Assembly: GCA_947428535.1 (NCBI GenBank)
Contig: CANEMG010000074.1
Span: 1-5,711, forward strand
Reading direction: 5' to 3'
From: an uncultured Clostridium sp.
GTDB lineage: Bacteria; Bacillota; Clostridia; TANB77; CAG-508
DNA: 5,711 bases
Below, one piece after another: positions 5,221-5,711 of this stretch (position 1 is the stretch's first letter; every line of letters begins with the position of its first letter). The translations under genes and the position numbers were made by a program. The notes under the pieces were generated by a model that saw only the letters and a program-made list of their open reading frames with translations, was not told the DNA's origin and searched no databases.

Positions 5221-5414
5221 TATAAATTAAACACCGTCCTAACTGTTTCAAATAGCGAACTTATTTCTTTTACTACTATAGTTAAAACAATTACCATCCC
5301 TGCTAGTGTTGTCATCATTGCTTGATCATCTCTTCCAGCTTTAGTTAAAATTTGATGCAAAACTGCAACTAAAATTCCTACACCTGCAATTTTTAATAAT
5401 AAATCAATATTCAT
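5220..5414 (-). CDS. spoIIIAC: Stage III sporulation protein AC
   Basis: SpoIIIAC is a 64-residue double-spanning membrane protein of the SpoIIIA complex, at its normal family length. It has two transmembrane helices (about 4-24 and 34-53) joined by the near-invariant loop GRDDQAMMTTLAG at 27-39. It ends in an amphipathic tail with E-I-S-S-L-F, also typical. The ATG follows AGGAG with 6-nt spacing. That AGGAG overlaps the spoIIIAB stop codon (TAGGAG), the same arrangement as at the spoIIIAD-spoIIIAE junction. Its own stop overlaps the spoIIIAD start. No anomalies are seen. Confidence 0.97.
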   Translation of the reverse strand: MNIDLLLKIAGVGILVAVLHQILTKAGRDDQAMMTTLAGMVIVLTIVVKEISSLFETVRTVFNL

Positions 5415-5423
5415 AACCTTCTC

Positions 5424-5711
5424 CTATATTAAAATTATACAAATTCCTATTCCTAAAACTATTCCCATTGTTTTATATAATTTTACATTTTTATTTTTTT
5501 CTAGTTCAGCTTTTTCTATTTGTTTTTCAATTAAACCTTGTGTTAAAGCAATTTCATTTACTTGTCCCTTTATATCAGTTTTTCCAAGTAGCTTTCCTAA
5601 CATTTTAATTATTTCTTTATCTTCTTTATTCAAATTGCTTATATCTTCATCTATTGATTCAGACCATGCTTCATAAATACTTTCATCTTTTTGCATTGTC
5701 ATTAAAAATAT
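5424..5711 (-). CDS. spoIIIAB: Stage III sporulation protein AB, C-terminal part (cut by right edge)
   Basis: The frame is open to the end of the window, with three more sense codons (I-F-L) before the first ATG at 5702, so that internal ATG is not the true start. About 95 of the usual roughly 170 residues are visible. Hallmarks are W-x-x-x-I followed by an acidic helix, L-G-K-L-L-G-K-T-D-I-K-G-Q with a long basic/acidic helix after it, and a C-terminal hydrophobic helix beginning K-T-M-G-I-V-L-G. This matches the SpoIIIAB family, whose type II secretion GspF-like helical domain is anchored by a C-terminal membrane segment. In the complex it is the partner of the ATPase SpoIIIAA, whose gene should lie just outside the window. 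The stop codon overlaps the spoIIIAC ribosome binding site. Confidence 0.9.
   Translation of the reverse strand: MFLMTMQKDESIYEAWSESIDEDISNLNKEDKEIIKMLGKLLGKTDIKGQVNEIALTQGLIEKQIEKAELEKNKNVKLYKTMGIVLGIGICIILI

Overview
The window comes from a very AT-rich, endospore-forming member of the Bacillota, most likely a Clostridia-type organism. The evidence is the spoIIIAB-AC-AD-AE-AF-AG-AH gene order, AGGAG-type ribosome binding sites, arginine written mostly as AGA, and very low G+C by eye. I cannot name a genus.

Right part (2010-5711, minus strand): the distal part of the spoIIIA operon, reading right to left. It holds the 3' part of spoIIIAB (cut by the window edge), then complete spoIIIAC, AD, AE, AF and AG, and a spoIIIAH that carries an apparent +1 frameshift. 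A Rho-independent terminator closes the operon at 1969-1995. These proteins sit in the mother-cell membrane around the forespore. With forespore SpoIIQ they form the SpoIIIA-SpoIIQ channel that supports late forespore gene expression. The genes are tightly packed: AC and AD overlap in TAATG, and the AC and AE ribosome binding sites overlap the preceding stop codon as TAGGAG. spoIIIAA and the operon promoter lie outside the window.

Middle part (about 870-1980): two small convergent genes of unknown function. Each encodes an export signal, a low-complexity extracytoplasmic region and a C-terminal membrane segment. They share one perfect 18-bp bidirectional terminator at 1285-1328. The minus-strand gene (1336-1776) has a long AT-rich leader containing a large hairpin.

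Left part (1-870): a tRNA-Gln(CUG) gene on the minus strand with a good promoter, then a short C-terminal remnant of a RidA-family gene, then an inverted repeat that may be an old terminator, then the start of a HAD-family hydrolase running off the left edge. The 344-721 interval has no intact gene. It holds only the HAD promoter, the inverted repeat and the RidA remnant.

The most noteworthy points are the single-base frameshift in spoIIIAH, the absence of the usual signal peptide on SpoIIIAE, the RidA remnant beside the tRNA, and the convergent pair of undescribed small membrane proteins. I found no convincing mobile element, CRISPR array or riboswitch.
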